Source: Alphaproteobacteria bacterium (GTDB lineage: Bacteria; Pseudomonadota; Alphaproteobacteria; Micavibrionales; UBA2020). Taken from it: 64,000 bases of DNA. A program made the translations under genes and the position numbers. The stretch is taken from the NCBI GenBank assembly GCA_025934695.1, contig JAICWS010000006.1, positions 1 to 64,000 on the forward strand. The letters run 5' to 3'. The notes beneath the pieces were generated by a model that worked only from the letters and a program-made list of their open reading frames with translations, was not told where the DNA came from and did no database searches. Below are positions 1 through 10,354 of this stretch, in pieces (position 1 is the stretch's first letter; every line of letters begins with the position of its first letter).

Positions 1-216
1 CCGAAGACGGCGCTGCAGTCCACCACCGGCAAACTGCCGCTGGCTCCGCTGCGCGCAGCCCAGATCGACCGCAAGATGGATGATGGCCGCCCCGCGACCG
101 GATATGTCCAGGCTTACGGCGTCGGCCTCAGCTGCTTCTCGTCCGCCACGACGCTCGTCTATAACGAGACGATCAACCTGACCGACTGCGGCCTGCTGTA
201 CCGCATCGAGAACTAA
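1..216 (+). CDS. C-terminal end of a prepilin-like protein (partial)
   Basis: The open frame runs in from the left edge and ends at TAA 214-216, giving 71 visible residues with two cysteines and the tail LLYRIEN. No domain can be named from this piece alone. It lies directly upstream of three prepilin-like genes on the same strand and is closed by a strong terminator, so it is probably the last gene of a related pilin-type transcript. The function is inferred only from this position and from its general secreted, Cys-containing character. Confidence 0.45.
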   Translation, partial: PKTALQSTTGKLPLAPLRAAQIDRKMDDGRPATGYVQAYGVGLSCFSSATTLVYNETINLTDCGLLYRIEN

Positions 217-240
217 AGATCTCGACTGCCTTACAAAAGA

Positions 241-270
241 AAAGCCCGGGAGCGATCCCGGGCTTTTCTT
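241..270 (+). terminator. Rho-independent terminator
   Basis: An 11-bp stem (AAAGCCCGGGA, 241-251, with its complement at 256-266) closes a GCGA loop and runs into a T-rich tail (TTTTCTT). It starts 25 bases after the stop codon of the partial pilin-like gene and separates it from the next three genes. Confidence 0.85.
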
Positions 271-395
271 ATCTGTAATTGCCGGATTTTACTGGATTTC
301 AGCTTTTCCGCCGCAGGCAGACTCGTTAAGATGTTATTTAACATTTGGCGCTTACAATAAAAGCTGGTGGTGTGTGCGTTAGAAGGATCGTGTCG

Positions 396-1721
396 ATGAC
401 CCGGGCGTTTGCGCGAAGCGGCGGCTTTACCCTCCTTGAAATGGCCATGCTGATGGTCATTATCGGCATCCTGCTTGCGGCATTCATGCGGGTGTATAAC
501 GGCTTCCTGAACGATCATTATGCCCGCGACACCCAAACCAAGTTGAACACGCTGGATTCGGCGGTCGCCAATTTCATCGGCGCCAACGGACGATTGCCGT
601 GCCCGTCCAATCCCACGCTTCCTGTTACCGATCCCAATGCTGGACGGGAAATTCCATTGGCGTCCTGCACCACCCTGCGAACTGTCGCGACCCCGATTGG
701 CACCTGCCTCGACGGCGTCTGCAAGGTCAACGGCGCACGGCATACCGAGGCGACGCCGGGCACGACGCCTAATGATCCTGTCCTCGTCGGGGGCTTCCCA
801 TGGGTGGCCGTGCTGGGTAATAACACCTCCCTGAATGGCGCGATGTCGACCGACGCCTGGAACTACCAGTTTACTTACGCCGTGTCGGGCTTTCTGACGA
901 ATAAGGCAACTTACCGTTCGTCCTGGGGCGCGATCGACATACGCACCGAGCCCGATCCCACGGGATGCGCCGGGATTGGCGCCTTCACTTGCAACCCGCG
1001 GCCCGACGGTACGCCCAGCAATCCTAATGATCCTTTGCAGCCTACCTACGGCGGCGTGTCGCTCGTCTCCCCGCCGGGCAGCTCTCAGTATGTCATTATC
1101 GGGCATGGGCCTAACCATGTGGGCGCCTATACGTCGGGCGGCCGGGTTTCGGTGCCGTGTATGAGCAAGGGCACGCAAGACTCCGACAACTGCGATAATA
1201 ACCCCGTCGTCGACACGACGGCCTCCTTTACCGTCGGTTTGCGCCGCGACGGGAACACGACAAGCTATAAGGCTTTTGACGATACGTTGAAATACAACTC
1301 TTACAGCCTCTCATCCCTGTGGGATTTCGTCGGCACGACCACCGACATTCACAACCTCAATCCCGGCTATATCGGCGTCGGGACGGCGACGCCCACGCAG
1401 CAGCTCGACGTCAACGGGTCGATCAAAGCCACCACGCTTGCCGCATCGCAGCTGTGCGATTCGACGGGTGCCGATTGCTGGTCGCCGGACCTTTTGTCGG
1501 CGCCGGCGTCTTCAGGCGCCAGCCTTTATTGCCCCAACACCAACACGCCCGGCATGGCGGACGTGATGACCGGCGTTACGAACGACCTGGTCACCGGCCT
1601 TCCCAAGGCCGTCTGCACCAAGGTGCTCAAGGTCACGCCGCTGCCGAACCAGACCTGCCCCGCGGGCCAGTACCTGAACGGCTTCGATTCGACTGGCACC
1701 ATTATCTGCTATAGCCCCTGA
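396..1721 (+). CDS. prepilin-like protein with large C-terminal domain (1 of 3)
   Basis: A 441-residue exported protein. The N-terminus has a class III (type IV prepilin) leader: cleavage is expected between Gly10 and Phe11 in SGGFTLLEM, Glu15 would be mature Glu5, and a hydrophobic helix follows to about residue 32. The remainder is far longer than a major pilin and resembles PilV-type minor pilins or tip adhesins. Around residues 325-345 is a stretch like that of phage tail fibres (VGTATPTQQLDVNGSI), and the C-terminus carries CPAGQYLNGF. I chose ATG 396 because AGAAGGA (381-387) lies 8 bases upstream; a TTG at 345 and a GTG at 390 are also in frame. It shares an 11-bp leader (365-375) with the next gene. 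Substrate and partner are unknown. Confidence 0.8.
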   Translation: MTRAFARSGGFTLLEMAMLMVIIGILLAAFMRVYNGFLNDHYARDTQTKLNTLDSAVANFIGANGRLPCPSNPTLPVTDPNAGREIPLASCTTLRTVATPIGTCLDGVCKVNGARHTEATPGTTPNDPVLVGGFPWVAVLGNNTSLNGAMSTDAWNYQFTYAVSGFLTNKATYRSSWGAIDIRTEPDPTGCAGIGAFTCNPRPDGTPSNPNDPLQPTYGGVSLVSPPGSSQYVIIGHGPNHVGAYTSGGRVSVPCMSKGTQDSDNCDNNPVVDTTASFTVGLRRDGNTTSYKAFDDTLKYNSYSLSSLWDFVGTTTDIHNLNPGYIGVGTATPTQQLDVNGSIKATTLAASQLCDSTGADCWSPDLLSAPASSGASLYCPNTNTPGMADVMTGVTNDLVTGLPKAVCTKVLKVTPLPNQTCPAGQYLNGFDSTGTIICYSP

Positions 1722-1780
1722 GTGTCAGCGCGGAGAGATTATCCCTAAAGCCATGGGGAATATTATGCTTTTTCAATTTA

Positions 1781-1795
1781 TTAACGAGTTATTCA
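1781..1795. promoter_or_regulatory. imperfect CtrA-type box upstream of second pilin-like gene
   Basis: TTAA-N7-TTCA, 51 bases before the ATG at 1847. The same 15-base string (TTAACGAGTTATTCA) recurs at 11452-11466 before an effector-like gene. It departs from the TTAA-N7-TTAA consensus at one base, so this is a weak call supported mainly by the recurrence. Confidence 0.35.
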
Positions 1796-1846
1796 GCCCG
1801 AAAATGATAGAATAGTGTGGTGGTGTGTTTGTGGGGAAGAGAGTCG

Positions 1847-3100
1847 ATGAATCCGGCTTTTCGCAACGAAAAGGGTTTCTCTCTTATTGAGCTGGCGATT
1901 TTGCTGTGCATTGTTTCGCTGCTCGTCGGCGCTATACTTGCAGATTACCGGCGCAACCAGCAGAACGCGATGGAACAGGATATCGGCGCCAAGCAATTCG
2001 TCATTTCAAACGCGTTGACACAATTCCTCACAATCTGGGGCCGTCTGCCGTGCCCGGCTGATGGGTCCGTCGCGCCGAATAACCCGGCCGCGGGGTACGA
2101 AGTCTGCCCCGCCAGCTTCGGCGCGAGTCCCCCGGTCCTGATGTGCACGGGCAAAGTTTGCCGGATCGCGGGCGCACAGGATAATGGTGTCGACGGCCCG
2201 ATCGTCAATGGCAATCCTACCGGCGACGGCCTGCCCGACCCGGTACTGACGGGATCTATCCCCTATGCGGCGCTGGGTCTCACGGCCAAGGACGGGCTCG
2301 ACTGGTGGGGGAACAAGATCGATTATTCAGTAACGGAATATCTGACGAATAACGATTCAAAAAAGGCGCTCAATAGTTCCGCACACGACTGTCCCTATTG
2401 CGTCTATAACGACAAAATCGCCTCCATCACCATCAAGCTTCTGGTGCTGAACCCCGACCATACCGAGCTGGGGATATTCCCCTCAGGTGCCGCGCTGCCG
2501 GTGATTTTCCTGTCGCATGGTGCAGACGGAAACGGCGCCTACAACTATAACGGACAGCAAGTCGTGCCTTGCGGAGCGGGACGAGACGCCGAAAATTGCA
2601 ATGGCGACGCCATCTTCCTCGGCACCGGCCCGGGCCTGTATAATCCCGTTCCCGGCGCGACGCACTATGACGATGCCTTCACCGTCTACAAAATCCGCAA
2701 CGATTCCGATAAATGGATGACGGAGCCCGGCAGCAGCATGGAGAATAAGACCGGCGGCCGCGTGGGTATCAACAACGCCTCCCCGAGCGCGACCGTGGAC
2801 GTCGGCGGAAATATCCGGGCCTCGGGCGACTCCTGGGCGATGAACTATTGCGACGACAGTTCGACCAACTGTTTCACGCCGAACATGATTGCCGGCCCGA
2901 TCGTCGACGGGAACCCGACAGCCAGTTCGCTCCATTGCGGAACATCTACAAATCCAGAATTCATGCAGGGCATCGACGGCGCCCAGGCGCTCAAGACGGC
3001 CTGCATCAATACCACCAATCTGGTAGCCACCCAATGCCCACCGGGGCAGTATGGCGTTGGCACGGATCTCTTGGGAGCAGTCAAATGCGTAACTCCATGA
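1847..3100 (+). CDS. prepilin-like protein with large C-terminal domain (2 of 3)
   Basis: A 417-residue paralogue of the preceding gene. Class III leader: Gly10/Phe11 cleavage in EKGFSLIEL, Glu at mature position 5, then a hydrophobic helix. A tail-fibre-like module (VGINNASPSATVDVGG) lies near residue 306 and a CPPGQYGVGTDLLGAVKC ending closes the protein, matching the pattern of the first gene. The start is ATG 1847, after GGGGAAGAGAG. Its last codons overlap the start of the third gene, so the two are probably translated together. Likely role: minor pilin or tip adhesin; the ligand cannot be told from sequence. Confidence 0.8.
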   Translation: MNPAFRNEKGFSLIELAILLCIVSLLVGAILADYRRNQQNAMEQDIGAKQFVISNALTQFLTIWGRLPCPADGSVAPNNPAAGYEVCPASFGASPPVLMCTGKVCRIAGAQDNGVDGPIVNGNPTGDGLPDPVLTGSIPYAALGLTAKDGLDWWGNKIDYSVTEYLTNNDSKKALNSSAHDCPYCVYNDKIASITIKLLVLNPDHTELGIFPSGAALPVIFLSHGADGNGAYNYNGQQVVPCGAGRDAENCNGDAIFLGTGPGLYNPVPGATHYDDAFTVYKIRNDSDKWMTEPGSSMENKTGGRVGINNASPSATVDVGGNIRASGDSWAMNYCDDSSTNCFTPNMIAGPIVDGNPTASSLHCGTSTNPEFMQGIDGAQALKTACINTTNLVATQCPPGQYGVGTDLLGAVKCVTP

Positions 3101-6100
3101 AGACGCGCGGCTACACACTCATTGAACTGGCAATCGTGATCGGCGTCGCCGGCGCCCTCATCGCCACTTTCGCCAGCGCTTATGGCCTGTATGTCAAGAA
3201 CCGCATTATCCAGGCGACAGAAGACAATGCCGGCGCCGTCACCTCCGCCTTGTCTAACTTCCTTATCCAGAACGGGCGCTATCCGTGCCCGGCCCGCGCC
3301 GACGCCAAGCGCGGCGATCCGGATTACGGCATCGAGACGGAGTGCGACCCGGTCACCAACTGCAACGCCACAACTCAGACCTGCACCGACAACCCGAATT
3401 ATCCTAGTTATAACGTCGGCGGTTGCGTCGCGGACGCCAGCCCCGAAGGCAGCAACACCGCCAACGGCGAAGGGCTTTGCTTCGAGCAGAGCTCGGCTTA
3501 CGTGTCGATCAACAACTTCATGTATCTGAAGACGCAAGGCGGCATTGGCTGCTTCCAGGGCAACGGCAACGGCAGTAAAAGCAAAGGCTGGTGCCCCGGC
3601 AGTTCCGGGGCCGGCACCATTCCGGCAAAAATGCTTATCCAGCCGGTCGTCCGGCGCGGCGTCGTTCCGTTCCGCACGCTGGCCTTGCCGGAAGATACGG
3701 CATACGATGGTTATGGCAGCCGTTTCTCCTACGCCGTGTCAGAGAACCAGGCGGTGGCCGCGGCCTATCAGCCCAATAACGGCGGCATCCAGATCCTGAA
3801 TGCTCAGGGCCAGGACTACTTCAACGTGACGGTCTCGAAACCTTATGAGCAGCCGAGCGGACTTGTATCCAATACGAATTACAACGGCACAACTTTAAAC
3901 TCTCCAACGTTCTCATTCATTAACGAGGCTACCGCGAACCCTGCCGTTGGTACGAATACGCTGCCTGCCGGTCAATTTGTTTATGGCACGCCCGGCACGG
4001 TTTCTACGGTTGAATACACGATGAGTACGCCGAACTCGACGCCGCCGCCGTACGGTATCGCGACTCTTTCTTTTACGGGACTCAGGATTAAATCGGGCCC
4101 CGCCGCCGACAACGGGGGCGCACAATTTGTCCCGACCATCGTGATTAAGCAGTCAGGCACCCCCGTGGTCAGCTCGAACGCGACGGCGAACACGTCGCCC
4201 TGTGCGGCCACTTTTTCTAAACTGAAAGGCACCTGGCAGCAATATGACTGCCAATTCGATGGGTCCCTCATCTCCGACTGGTCGAAAATCAGCGTCCTGT
4301 TCGGCACCGACACGACGCCGAACGGCAACAACATGGCGATTGGCTGGGTCTATCTTGCCCTGCCGACGCCGAACGTCGGCTATACCGATTATTTCATGTT
4401 TTCCTCGGGGCAGGACAAGGCGGGCGGCAGGTTGCGCGACAGCGGAAAAATTGCCACCCCCTGCAATACGGCGACGCTCGACGGGCAAAACTGCATGAAC
4501 AAGACCAATGCCCAGTATGTCATGTCCCAGCAAAACGATGCTTATGTCGCAAACGCAGCGGTATGCAATACGGCCAACTGCCATTATGATGACTATGTTC
4601 AGTTCTTCAGTTCCACGGAAACGCCGCTGTGGCGCGTCAGCACGGCCAGCGCCGACATACGCGATCTTACTAACGTCGAGCTGACGGGCGGCAAAATAGC
4701 GATCGCGCAAACGCCGTCAATGTCGCAGGCCCCGGTGCTGCAGGTCGGCGGCTCCATGCATGCGGATGCTTCGAAAGCCATGATGACCAAGGCCTGCGAC
4801 GTCGGCGACAACAATTGCTTCCAGGTCAGCCTTCTTGCGGACCCCGCGGGGCAGGCGGCCAACTTCACCTGCCCGGCCGGAAAATATGCGACCGGCTTCG
4901 CTAACGGACAACTCGTCTGTGCGTCAACGCAGACAATTCCGTGTCCAACAGGCTCCATCGTGACCGGCGTCAATGCTGACGGCAGCCTGCAGTGCACGGG
5001 CGTCGTCGGCTGCCAGTCGACGACCGTGCAGGAGTGCCTGAACACGACCACAGGCGTATACGATACGGCCACTATTCCCAACGGCGTCCAGAACGCGATC
5101 TATACGACGCCTGTATCCGGCTATAACTATCAGGAAACATACCAGTGCGGCCCCAATCCCTGGTGGACGAAGACCAGCACCACCGGCATTTGTAACTGCA
5201 AGCCGGTCGACGAAACCTATGACGTCCCCTGCAATAACGTCATGGCGGGCAACTGGACTGGCACCGTGACCGAACATCACGTTCACGTATGCCCGCAGGA
5301 TACCGACAGCGTGACGCAGGTCAGTAATACCTGCCAGTGCGCCCCCACGACGCAGACGCAGACCGACCCCGCTGGCTGCGGCGTCGGCTTCACCGGCACC
5401 GTGACAGACACGCGCGACTGGACCTGCACGGATACTGTGACGGGATCCTTTACGGCCTGGACGCCCACCAGCAATACCTGCACCTGCCAGCCGCAAACCG
5501 CGCAGACGCAGACGCTGGCCTGCCCGACCCAGCCTTCAACCGGTACATGGCAACAAACGCGGACCTGGACGTGTCCTGCCGGCACCTGGTCTGCCTGGAC
5601 CGATGTACAGAACACCTGCGCCTGCGCGCAGGGTGCCACGAAGCAGCAGACCCTGTCCTGCGGCCCTGGCTACAACACTGGTTCGGACGTGCAAACCGCC
5701 ACTTATGACTGCGTGTCGCAGACCTGGAGCGCGTGGTCGGATACCAATAACACGTGCGCCTGCACGAACGTGCCAGTGTACCAGACGTTGTCGTGCACCA
5801 GCGACCCGTCTGCGGTCGCCGCATGGACTGGCGGGATCAACCAGCATAAAGACGTCACCTGCCCCGGCGCGACTTATGGATCCTGGGTGACAGACAGCAA
5901 CACCTGCAGCTGCACGAACGTTTCGCAGACGCAGACGATCGCCTGCCCCTCGCCGCTGAGCGGCACGCAAACCCAGACGCAGACGTTCGACTGCGCGTCG
6001 CAGACCTGGAGCGCATGGACGACGACGTCGCAGAACTGCACGCTGACGCCCTATGTCTGGACGGCGAAAACCTCGGGCACTAAATATTCCGACCCGCTGT

Positions 6101-6216
6101 CGACGCACGCGGGTGACTCCTGCACGACACCGGGTGCTCAGACGCCCTGTTCCTCAGCCGTGCCCAGCGACCAGGGCGGCGGTTACTATCACTACGATAC
6201 ATGCGATTGCGAATAA
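3085..6216 (+). CDS. giant prepilin-like protein with Cys-rich repeats (3 of 3)
   Basis: A 1043-residue protein with a class III leader (Gly9/Tyr10 in TRGYTLIEL), a hydrophobic helix, a long Gly/Asn/Thr-rich region, the shared CPAGKYATGF module near residue 595, and from about residue 690 to 1015 some six or seven modules of 40-45 residues. Each module has TQTQT, a central Trp/Cys (TWTC), SAW and an NTCxC end. The cysteine pairing suggests a disulfide-braced stalk or adhesive tip. ATG 3085 is preferred (GGGAG 7-8 bases upstream); ATG 3097 would give an ATGA overlap with the previous stop. It ends 4 bases before the convergent dapE. The only other genes with this layout here are its two neighbours, so a tandem duplication followed by extension is likely. 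Confidence 0.8.
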   Translation: MRNSMKTRGYTLIELAIVIGVAGALIATFASAYGLYVKNRIIQATEDNAGAVTSALSNFLIQNGRYPCPARADAKRGDPDYGIETECDPVTNCNATTQTCTDNPNYPSYNVGGCVADASPEGSNTANGEGLCFEQSSAYVSINNFMYLKTQGGIGCFQGNGNGSKSKGWCPGSSGAGTIPAKMLIQPVVRRGVVPFRTLALPEDTAYDGYGSRFSYAVSENQAVAAAYQPNNGGIQILNAQGQDYFNVTVSKPYEQPSGLVSNTNYNGTTLNSPTFSFINEATANPAVGTNTLPAGQFVYGTPGTVSTVEYTMSTPNSTPPPYGIATLSFTGLRIKSGPAADNGGAQFVPTIVIKQSGTPVVSSNATANTSPCAATFSKLKGTWQQYDCQFDGSLISDWSKISVLFGTDTTPNGNNMAIGWVYLALPTPNVGYTDYFMFSSGQDKAGGRLRDSGKIATPCNTATLDGQNCMNKTNAQYVMSQQNDAYVANAAVCNTANCHYDDYVQFFSSTETPLWRVSTASADIRDLTNVELTGGKIAIAQTPSMSQAPVLQVGGSMHADASKAMMTKACDVGDNNCFQVSLLADPAGQAANFTCPAGKYATGFANGQLVCASTQTIPCPTGSIVTGVNADGSLQCTGVVGCQSTTVQECLNTTTGVYDTATIPNGVQNAIYTTPVSGYNYQETYQCGPNPWWTKTSTTGICNCKPVDETYDVPCNNVMAGNWTGTVTEHHVHVCPQDTDSVTQVSNTCQCAPTTQTQTDPAGCGVGFTGTVTDTRDWTCTDTVTGSFTAWTPTSNTCTCQPQTAQTQTLACPTQPSTGTWQQTRTWTCPAGTWSAWTDVQNTCACAQGATKQQTLSCGPGYNTGSDVQTATYDCVSQTWSAWSDTNNTCACTNVPVYQTLSCTSDPSAVAAWTGGINQHKDVTCPGATYGSWVTDSNTCSCTNVSQTQTIACPSPLSGTQTQTQTFDCASQTWSAWTTTSQNCTLTPYVWTAKTSGTKYSDPLSTHAGDSCTTPGAQTPCSSAVPSDQGGGYYHYDTCDCE

Positions 6217-6220
6217 GGAT

Positions 6221-7357
6221 TTAGGCGCCGAACCAGCTGTTGAGGATTTCGCGATAGATATTGGTGAGCGCGTTCACGTCGGCGACGGTGACGCGCTCAT
6301 CCGTTTTATGCATGGTCGTGCCCGTGATGCCGAATTCCAGCACCGGACAATAGCTGCGGATAAAGCGCGCATCCGACGTGCCGCCGGTGGTGCTGAGCTC
6401 CGCGTCGCGCTTGGTGACCTTTTTAATGGCCTTGGCGACCATCTCCGAATGCTTGCCGGGCGGGGTGTAAAAGCTTTCGCCGCTCACGCGGACGGTCATC
6501 TCGTAAGGGATTTTTACCCCGTCCAGCGTCTCGCGTAATTTCTTTTCCAGACTGGCGCCCGTATAGGTGTCGTTGAACCGCACGTTGAACTGAGCGCTGG
6601 CATGGGCGGGGATGACGTTCTCCGCCCCCTTGGGCACTTCGATATTGACGATTTCAAGGTTCGAGGGCTGGAAATGCGCCGTGCCCTTGTCGAGCTCGAG
6701 GCCGTCAATCGCCAGCATCAGCTGCATCAGTTTCGGCACCGGATTGTCGGCCAGGTGCGGGTAGGCGACATGACCCTGCACGCCCTTGACGGTGACAATG
6801 CCGGTCAGCGACCCGCGGCGGCCGATCTTCATCATATCGCCCAGCTTCTCACGCGACGTGGGCTCGCCCACCAGGCAGAAGTCGATCTTCTCGCCCTTTT
6901 CCTTCAGCCATTCCAGCACTTTTTTCGTGCCGTTGACGGACGGGCCTTCCTCATCGCCAGTGATGAGGAAACTAATCGAGCCTTTCGGCTTTTTCGCGAC
7001 CTGCTCCAGCGCCGCCGTGACGAAGCAGGCGATGGGACCTTTCATGTCGGCCGCGCCGCGGCCGCAGACGAAACCGTTCACGATCTCGCCTCCGAAAGGA
7101 TCAAAAGACCAGATGCCCGGGTCGCCCACCGGCACGACGTCGGTATGTCCCGCAAAGCAGATATGCGGCGCGGAGTTTCCCCAGCGCGCATAGAGGTTCT
7201 CGACGTCGGGCGTGTTTTTGTCCGAAAATTTCAGCCGGTGGCATTCGAAGCCATGCTTCGACAAGAGCTTTTCGAGCAGCGCGATGGCGCCGCCTTCCTC
7301 CGGCGTCACGCTCGGGCAGCGGATCAGCTGCTGCAGCAGTTTTACCGGATCGGTCAA
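6221..7357 (-). CDS. dapE: succinyl-diaminopimelate desuccinylase
   Basis: Removes succinate from N-succinyl-LL-diaminopimelate in the cytoplasmic lysine/meso-DAP pathway, which supplies peptidoglycan. At 378 residues it is of normal length for this M20 metallopeptidase. The metal ligands are visible: GHTDVVPVGD (His71, Asp73), GRGAADMKG (Asp104) and the catalytic pair in ITGDEEG (Glu136, Glu137). The start is TTG 7357, 2 bases after the dapD stop, because an in-frame stop lies a few codons upstream and no ATG fits; translational coupling to dapD is likely. The 3' end meets the convergent pilin-like gene. Confidence 0.95.
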   Translation of the reverse strand: MTDPVKLLQQLIRCPSVTPEEGGAIALLEKLLSKHGFECHRLKFSDKNTPDVENLYARWGNSAPHICFAGHTDVVPVGDPGIWSFDPFGGEIVNGFVCGRGAADMKGPIACFVTAALEQVAKKPKGSISFLITGDEEGPSVNGTKKVLEWLKEKGEKIDFCLVGEPTSREKLGDMMKIGRRGSLTGIVTVKGVQGHVAYPHLADNPVPKLMQLMLAIDGLELDKGTAHFQPSNLEIVNIEVPKGAENVIPAHASAQFNVRFNDTYTGASLEKKLRETLDGVKIPYEMTVRVSGESFYTPPGKHSEMVAKAIKKVTKRDAELSTTGGTSDARFIRSYCPVLEFGITGTTMHKTDERVTVADVNALTNIYREILNSWFGA

Positions 7358-7359
7358 AG

Positions 7360-8218
<859 letters not shown>

Positions 8219-8238
<20 letters not shown>

Positions 8239-8887
8239 GCGTTACCAGCCAATCTGAAAGTTTTTCTGCCTTGTGATGGGTATGGGGATGGTTCAGGTGC
8301 GCCGGATCCGGGTTCCTGCCGTGGAACCAGACCGTGGTCATGCCCAAATCATGGGCAGGCTTCAAATTCACTTCCATGTCCTCGAACATGCAGGCCCGTT
8401 TCGGGTCGACGCCGTGCTTTTTCAGGAACACGTGATAGGTGTCCATATGCGGCTTCGGCCAATAGGCGGCGTCCTCGATGGCGAAGATGCCCTCGAAGCA
8501 GTCGCGTATGCCTAACTGCGCGGTCATCGCCTCGGCAAAATGGCGCGGCGCGTTGGTGAAGATAAAACGGCGTCCCGGCAGTTGTTTCAGCAGCTTCTGC
8601 GTAATGCCGCATTGCGGCACGACGCTCAGGTCGATGTCATGCACGTGCTTGAGGAAATCGTCGGGGGCGATGCCATGCTCGGTCATCATGCCGCGCAGCG
8701 TCGTGCCGTAGGTGCGGAAGAAATGCTTGCGCTTCACGTCGGCCTCGGGCCGCGGAATGTTGAGATGCGCGGCCACGAAGTCGGTCATGCGCGCGCCGAC
8801 CTCGACGAAAACATGCGCTTCCGCGTCGTAGAGCGTATTGTCCAGGTCGAAGACCCAGCTGTCGATGTGCGAGAAAGGACCGGTCAT
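8219..8887 (-). CDS. HAD-family pyrimidine 5'-nucleotidase
   Basis: 222 residues. HAD motif I is [10 protein letters not shown] (nucleophile Asp and acid Asp two residues on), motif II is FIFTNAPRH, and the C-terminal acidic motif is [12 protein letters not shown]. This is the pattern of the pyrimidine 5'-nucleotidase (SDT1/YjjG-like) family often found beside dapD in alphaproteobacteria. ATG 8887 is preceded by AAGGAAC at good spacing; longer starts lack a ribosome binding site. It overlaps dapD by 20 bases and starts 10 bases after recR. The substrate is inferred from the family. Confidence 0.85.
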
Positions 8888-8897
8888 GAAAAGTTCC

Positions 8898-9491
8898 TTA
8901 AACGGCCTTTCGGGATTTGAGAGCGGTCGCGAGCGTGCCGTCGTCGAGATAATCGATCTGCCCGCCGATGGGCACGCCATGCGCCAGCTGCGTCACCGCG
9001 ATATTGCAGGCCTGCAGGCAGTCGGCGATGTAATGCGCGGTCGTCTGGCCGTCGATGGTGGCGTTGAGGGCCACGATGACTTCCCTGACCGCGCCTTCCT
9101 TCGCGCGGCGCACGAGGTGCGGGATGGACAGGTCTTCCGGGCCGATGCCGTCCAGCGCCGACAGGGTGCCGCCCAGCACATGGTAATAGCCCTTGAACGA
9201 GCCGGTCTTTTCTATGGCCCAGAGATCCGAAATGTCCTCAACCACGCAGATCTGCGTCGCGTCGCGCGACGGGTTGGCGCAGACCGAGCAGGGCTTGACC
9301 GTGTCCAGGTTATGGCAGGAGGGGCATTCCTCAATCACGTCGGCCGCACGCGCCAGTCCCTGCGCCAGGGGCAGCATCAGGCTTTCACGGTTTTTGAGGA
9401 GGTGCAGCGCCACGCGGCGCGCGGAACGGGGGCCCAAGCCCGGTAAGCGGGACAAAAGCTTGATCAGATGTTCTATTTCCGTTCCTATCAT
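8898..9491 (-). CDS. recR: recombination mediator RecR
   Basis: A 197-residue protein of standard length, acting with RecO/RecF to load RecA at gaps. It shows the N-terminal helix-hairpin-helix ([20 protein letters not shown]), the four-cysteine zinc site ([16 protein letters not shown]) at about residues 57-72, and the Toprim core starting at ICVVEDISD. The usual partners dnaX and ybaB are not upstream; a flavin reductase is, 55 bases away. Confidence 0.95.
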   Translation of the reverse strand: MIGTEIEHLIKLLSRLPGLGPRSARRVALHLLKNRESLMLPLAQGLARAADVIEECPSCHNLDTVKPCSVCANPSRDATQICVVEDISDLWAIEKTGSFKGYYHVLGGTLSALDGIGPEDLSIPHLVRRAKEGAVREVIVALNATIDGQTTAHYIADCLQACNIAVTQLAHGVPIGGQIDYLDDGTLATALKSRKAV

Positions 9492-9546
9492 GGGATGATT
9501 ATAGGTCGGGAAGGGGGGATTTTCCAGTTGTTTGGGGAAGCGGCCT

Positions 9547-10272
9547 TCAGGGCCCGAAAGCGTCGGAGAAGACGGATTCTTTGTCCGCCCCGTGTTTGAC
9601 GAGCAGCGGCAGGGTGGCCTCGACCATGGCGCCCGGCCCGGCCATGTAGATGTTGAATCCCGCCAGCGTGGCGAAGTCCTGCGTCGCGGCGGGGCCGACG
9701 AAACCGGTTCTCAGGGCAGGCCTGTCTTCGGCATGGGCCAGCAGCGGAACGTAATGGAAGCCGTGATGCTTCTGCGCGAACTCCTTGAAAAAACCATCGA
9801 GGTAAAGATGCGCCGTGTCGCGCACGCCCCAATACAGGTGAGCGGGAGATTGCGCCGCATGCTCGAAATGCGCCTCGATGATGGCCTTGAGGGGCGCGAT
9901 GCCCACACCGCCCGCAAGCGCCAGCAGCGGCCGCGCCGATGCGCGCCAGTAATGATCGCCGAAAGGCGCTTCGAGCCCGATGCGGTCGCCTTTTTTCCAG
10001 GTCTCGAAGATATGCGCGCTCAGGCCCCGGCCCGTGCTCTTGATGTGGAATTCCAGGTATGGTTGGTGCGGCGCGGAGGCGATCGAAAAGGCGCGCGGCT
10101 CGAAGCCCTCCGCATGCAGCATCGCGTACTGCCCGGCCCGGAAAGGAACGGCGCCGCCATCCACATCGACTTTCAGGATGCGCGTATCCGGTGCCGGCAT
10201 CTCGATCGCAGCGATGCGGCCCTCGAGGCGGCGCGGAGCGGGAGTGACGCGGGGTTCAGCTTGTGCGGTCAA
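9547..10272 (-). CDS. FAD/NAD-binding oxidoreductase (ferredoxin reductase-like)
   Basis: 241 residues with the two-domain ferredoxin-NADP reductase layout: an FAD-binding barrel with RAFSIAS (the RxYS-type motif, about residues 60-66) and a nucleotide-binding domain with [11 protein letters not shown]. There is no iron-sulfur domain, so it resembles NAD(P)H-flavin reductases or the reductase part of CDP-deoxyglucose reductases. The start is TTG 10272, supported by AAGG 8 bases upstream. It may be the first gene of the recR-dap cluster. The electron acceptor is unknown. Confidence 0.8.
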   Translation of the reverse strand: MTAQAEPRVTPAPRRLEGRIAAIEMPAPDTRILKVDVDGGAVPFRAGQYAMLHAEGFEPRAFSIASAPHQPYLEFHIKSTGRGLSAHIFETWKKGDRIGLEAPFGDHYWRASARPLLALAGGVGIAPLKAIIEAHFEHAAQSPAHLYWGVRDTAHLYLDGFFKEFAQKHHGFHYVPLLAHAEDRPALRTGFVGPAATQDFATLAGFNIYMAGPGAMVEATLPLLVKHGADKESVFSDAFGP

Positions 10273-10354
10273 TCGGCAATCCTTAATCGGGCAAAGACTT
10301 CAGGCCCACCGCCAAAGTAGGGATGGGCCCGGAAAAGTCAAGTTTTAAAGGCTT

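Noticed and set aside
326-341. CtrA box before the first pilin-like gene
   Set aside because: The two TTAA half-sites are 8 bases apart, not 7, so it was not called.
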